From: an uncultured Eubacteriales bacterium
Lineage (GTDB): Bacteria; Bacillota_A; Clostridia; Christensenellales; Aristaeellaceae
Length of the DNA: 6,527 nt
Assembly: GCA_900321945.1 (NCBI GenBank)
Contig: ONXY01000138.1
Coordinates: forward strand, 1-6,527
Direction of reading: 5' to 3'
In this document: positions 5,477 through 6,527 of the stretch, one piece after another
How the letters are laid out: each line of letters starts with the position of its first letter
How positions within the stretch are numbered: position 1 is the first letter of the stretch
Made by a program: the position numbers and the translations under genes
Notes under the pieces: generated by a model
What the model was told of the DNA's origin: nothing
Database searches by the model: none
What the model saw: only the letters and a program-made list of their open reading frames with translations

Positions 5477-6527
5477 CTATTCTCCGAGGAGCAGATCCAG
5501 CACGCCCAGATCCGTCAGGTCGTCCATGACGGCCTGGCAGGCGGACGTGGGCACCCCGACCAGAAAGCGGATCAGGCCTTCCGCCACGGGTATCGCCAGA
5601 TCCTCCATATAGGCGCGTATATCCAGATCGTTGGCTGTGAAAAGTCTCAGCGAGCCTTTCAGATCATCGAGGGAAAACATTCTGATCAGATGGTCTCCCT
5701 CCCTGGGCACCAGATCGCCCTCCAGCGTCAGCATCAGCGCCCCGGGTTCCATATCCACGGTGGGCTTCCGCACCTCCACAAGCGCGTGGCCGTTCTCCTG
5801 CGCCGCCAGATATACGGAGGCTCCCACATTCGGCACGATTTCCCCGGTCAGGCTCAGGCTGAAAAGAGACCAGCAGTCGGAAGGCCACTTTACGGGAAAG
5901 GAGATGATGGACGCCTCCAGGTTCAGCAGGTCCTCCTGCAGCCTGTCCGTTCCCAGGATCTGAGCCGTCAGGCGGCCGGACTGATGGTTGTCCTCACGAA
6001 CGGTCTCCAGGGAAAACACCGGCTGATAGCCCGTTTTCATTTTCGGAAAATTCAGCGTGATCTGTCCGGACTTTTCCGTCTCCGTTCTCGAAAAAAACTC
6101 CCCGCTGGCGGTATGCCAGGTTTCCGTCCCCCCGTCCCGGACAATCCGGATTTCCTGTTCCCCGGCCACGGTCTTCACAAAATAGTCCGGAATCTCGGTC
6201 AGCATTCCCCGGAACGCGTCTTCCGCGTCCAGGTTCTTGCAGAGGGCGTCGATAAGGATCAGCGTGGGCTCGTCGCGCTCCAGACGGTACGACCAGCATT
6301 CCCAGAGGTACTTCACCGCCTCCGCGGGAATCACGCCGTTTTCGTCCTCTTTGCCCATCATGCCCATCCAGTCCTCGGTCGGCAGTCGGAGGCTGTATTT
6401 CCAGGTGTAGGGATAGAGCAGCGCCAGATAATGCAGCGGTAGGTCCAGATGCTCGGACATTTTTGAACAGAAGGCCAGGAAGGAGAAATAGTCCAGGCTG
6501 AACGACTTTTCCCCCAGAAGCGGGGAA
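5477..6527 (-). CDS. Unrecognised soluble protein, N-terminus beyond window edge
   Basis: The frame is open from the right edge to TAG at 5479-5477, giving 349 residues without a start. An ATG at 6460 exists, but it has no ribosome binding site and the frame before it reads as ordinary protein (LLGEKSFSLDYFSFLAF), so the true start lies outside. The first part of the visible protein is rich in aromatics and Leu (HYLALLYPYTWKY). The middle contains likely beta strands with alternating hydrophobic residues (EQEIRIVRDGGTETW, GQITLNFP, HALVEVRKPTVDM, ALMLTLEGDLV). The C-terminus is predominantly helical, acidic and Leu-rich, ending in LGVLDLLLGE. There is no clear membrane segment, signal peptide or metal-binding motif. 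I do not recognise a family and assign no function. It reads in the same direction as the sugar genes, 72 nt upstream of the GT-C-like gene, and could be cotranscribed with them or be an unrelated neighbour. Confidence 0.75.
   Translation of the reverse strand, partial: SPLLGEKSFSLDYFSFLAFCSKMSEHLDLPLHYLALLYPYTWKYSLRLPTEDWMGMMGKEDENGVIPAEAVKYLWECWSYRLERDEPTLILIDALCKNLDAEDAFRGMLTEIPDYFVKTVAGEQEIRIVRDGGTETWHTASGEFFSRTETEKSGQITLNFPKMKTGYQPVFSLETVREDNHQSGRLTAQILGTDRLQEDLLNLEASIISFPVKWPSDCWSLFSLSLTGEIVPNVGASVYLAAQENGHALVEVRKPTVDMEPGALMLTLEGDLVPREGDHLIRMFSLDDLKGSLRLFTANDLDIRAYMEDLAIPVAEGLIRFLVGVPTSACQAVMDDLTDLGVLDLLLGE

Noticed and set aside
4940..6442. 500-codon plus-strand open frame
   Set aside because: It lies antisense to two well-supported genes and spans the gap between them. 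Its product is rich in Arg, Gln, His, Gly and Pro with no domain pattern, and it is explained by base composition of the opposite strand.
5477..6527. Idea that the unrecognised gene is a LytR-CpsA-Psr ligase, as often found near surface polymer genes
   Set aside because: None of the LCP motifs, such as the Arg-rich phosphate-binding stretch or the YARxR pattern, is visible in the 349 residues.
1..6527. tRNA, rRNA, CRISPR array, insertion sequence, riboswitch
   Set aside because: No cloverleaf, spaced direct repeats, transposase frame, terminal inverted repeats or known riboswitch consensus was found on reading both strands.

Overview
This window is GC-rich (roughly 60% by eye). All of its credible genes lie on the minus strand, so it reads right to left. 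Strong GGAGG-type ribosome binding sites, frequent TTG/GTG starts, a GtrA protein and the style of the two large membrane proteins suggest a Bacillota, probably a GC-rich gut or rumen clostridium. That assignment is inference; there is no phylogenetic marker gene here.

Layout in the direction of transcription. (1) 6527-5477: the C-terminal 349 residues of a soluble protein that I do not recognise; its start lies outside the window. (2) 5404-3890: a polytopic membrane protein resembling GT-C glycosyltransferases. (3) 3797-3360: a small GtrA-family membrane protein. (4) 3320-2901: a cupin sugar 3,4-ketoisomerase of the FdtA/QdtA family. (5) 2904-1807: a DegT/DnrJ/EryC1/StrS PLP-dependent sugar aminotransferase, whose GTG start overlaps the stop of gene 4. 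A long bulged hairpin followed by a short T run (1778-1724) closes this group. A near-consensus sigma-A type promoter (1695-1666) and a structured leader of about 85 nt follow. (6) 1574-1: a second GT-C protein of the PMT_2/ArnT type, cut by the left edge.

Genes 4 and 5 form a recognisable two-step module. It converts dTDP-4-keto-6-deoxyglucose into a dTDP-3-amino-3,6-dideoxyhexose (Fuc3N or Qui3N). The GtrA protein and the two GT-C proteins are what one expects for moving a polyprenyl-phosphate-linked sugar across the membrane and attaching it to a surface polymer or protein outside the cell. The working model is therefore a cell-surface amino-sugar decoration locus. RmlA, RmlB, an N-acetyltransferase and a GtrB-like polyprenyl-phosphate glycosyltransferase are not in the window.

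Points worth a second look: the ketoisomerase carries a mixed FdtA/QdtA signature at the two positions remembered as deciding product stereochemistry; four consecutive genes start with non-ATG codons, two of them TTG at the same long 11-nt spacing; and an unrecognised protein heads the group. No RNA genes, CRISPR arrays, insertion sequences or attachment sites were seen.
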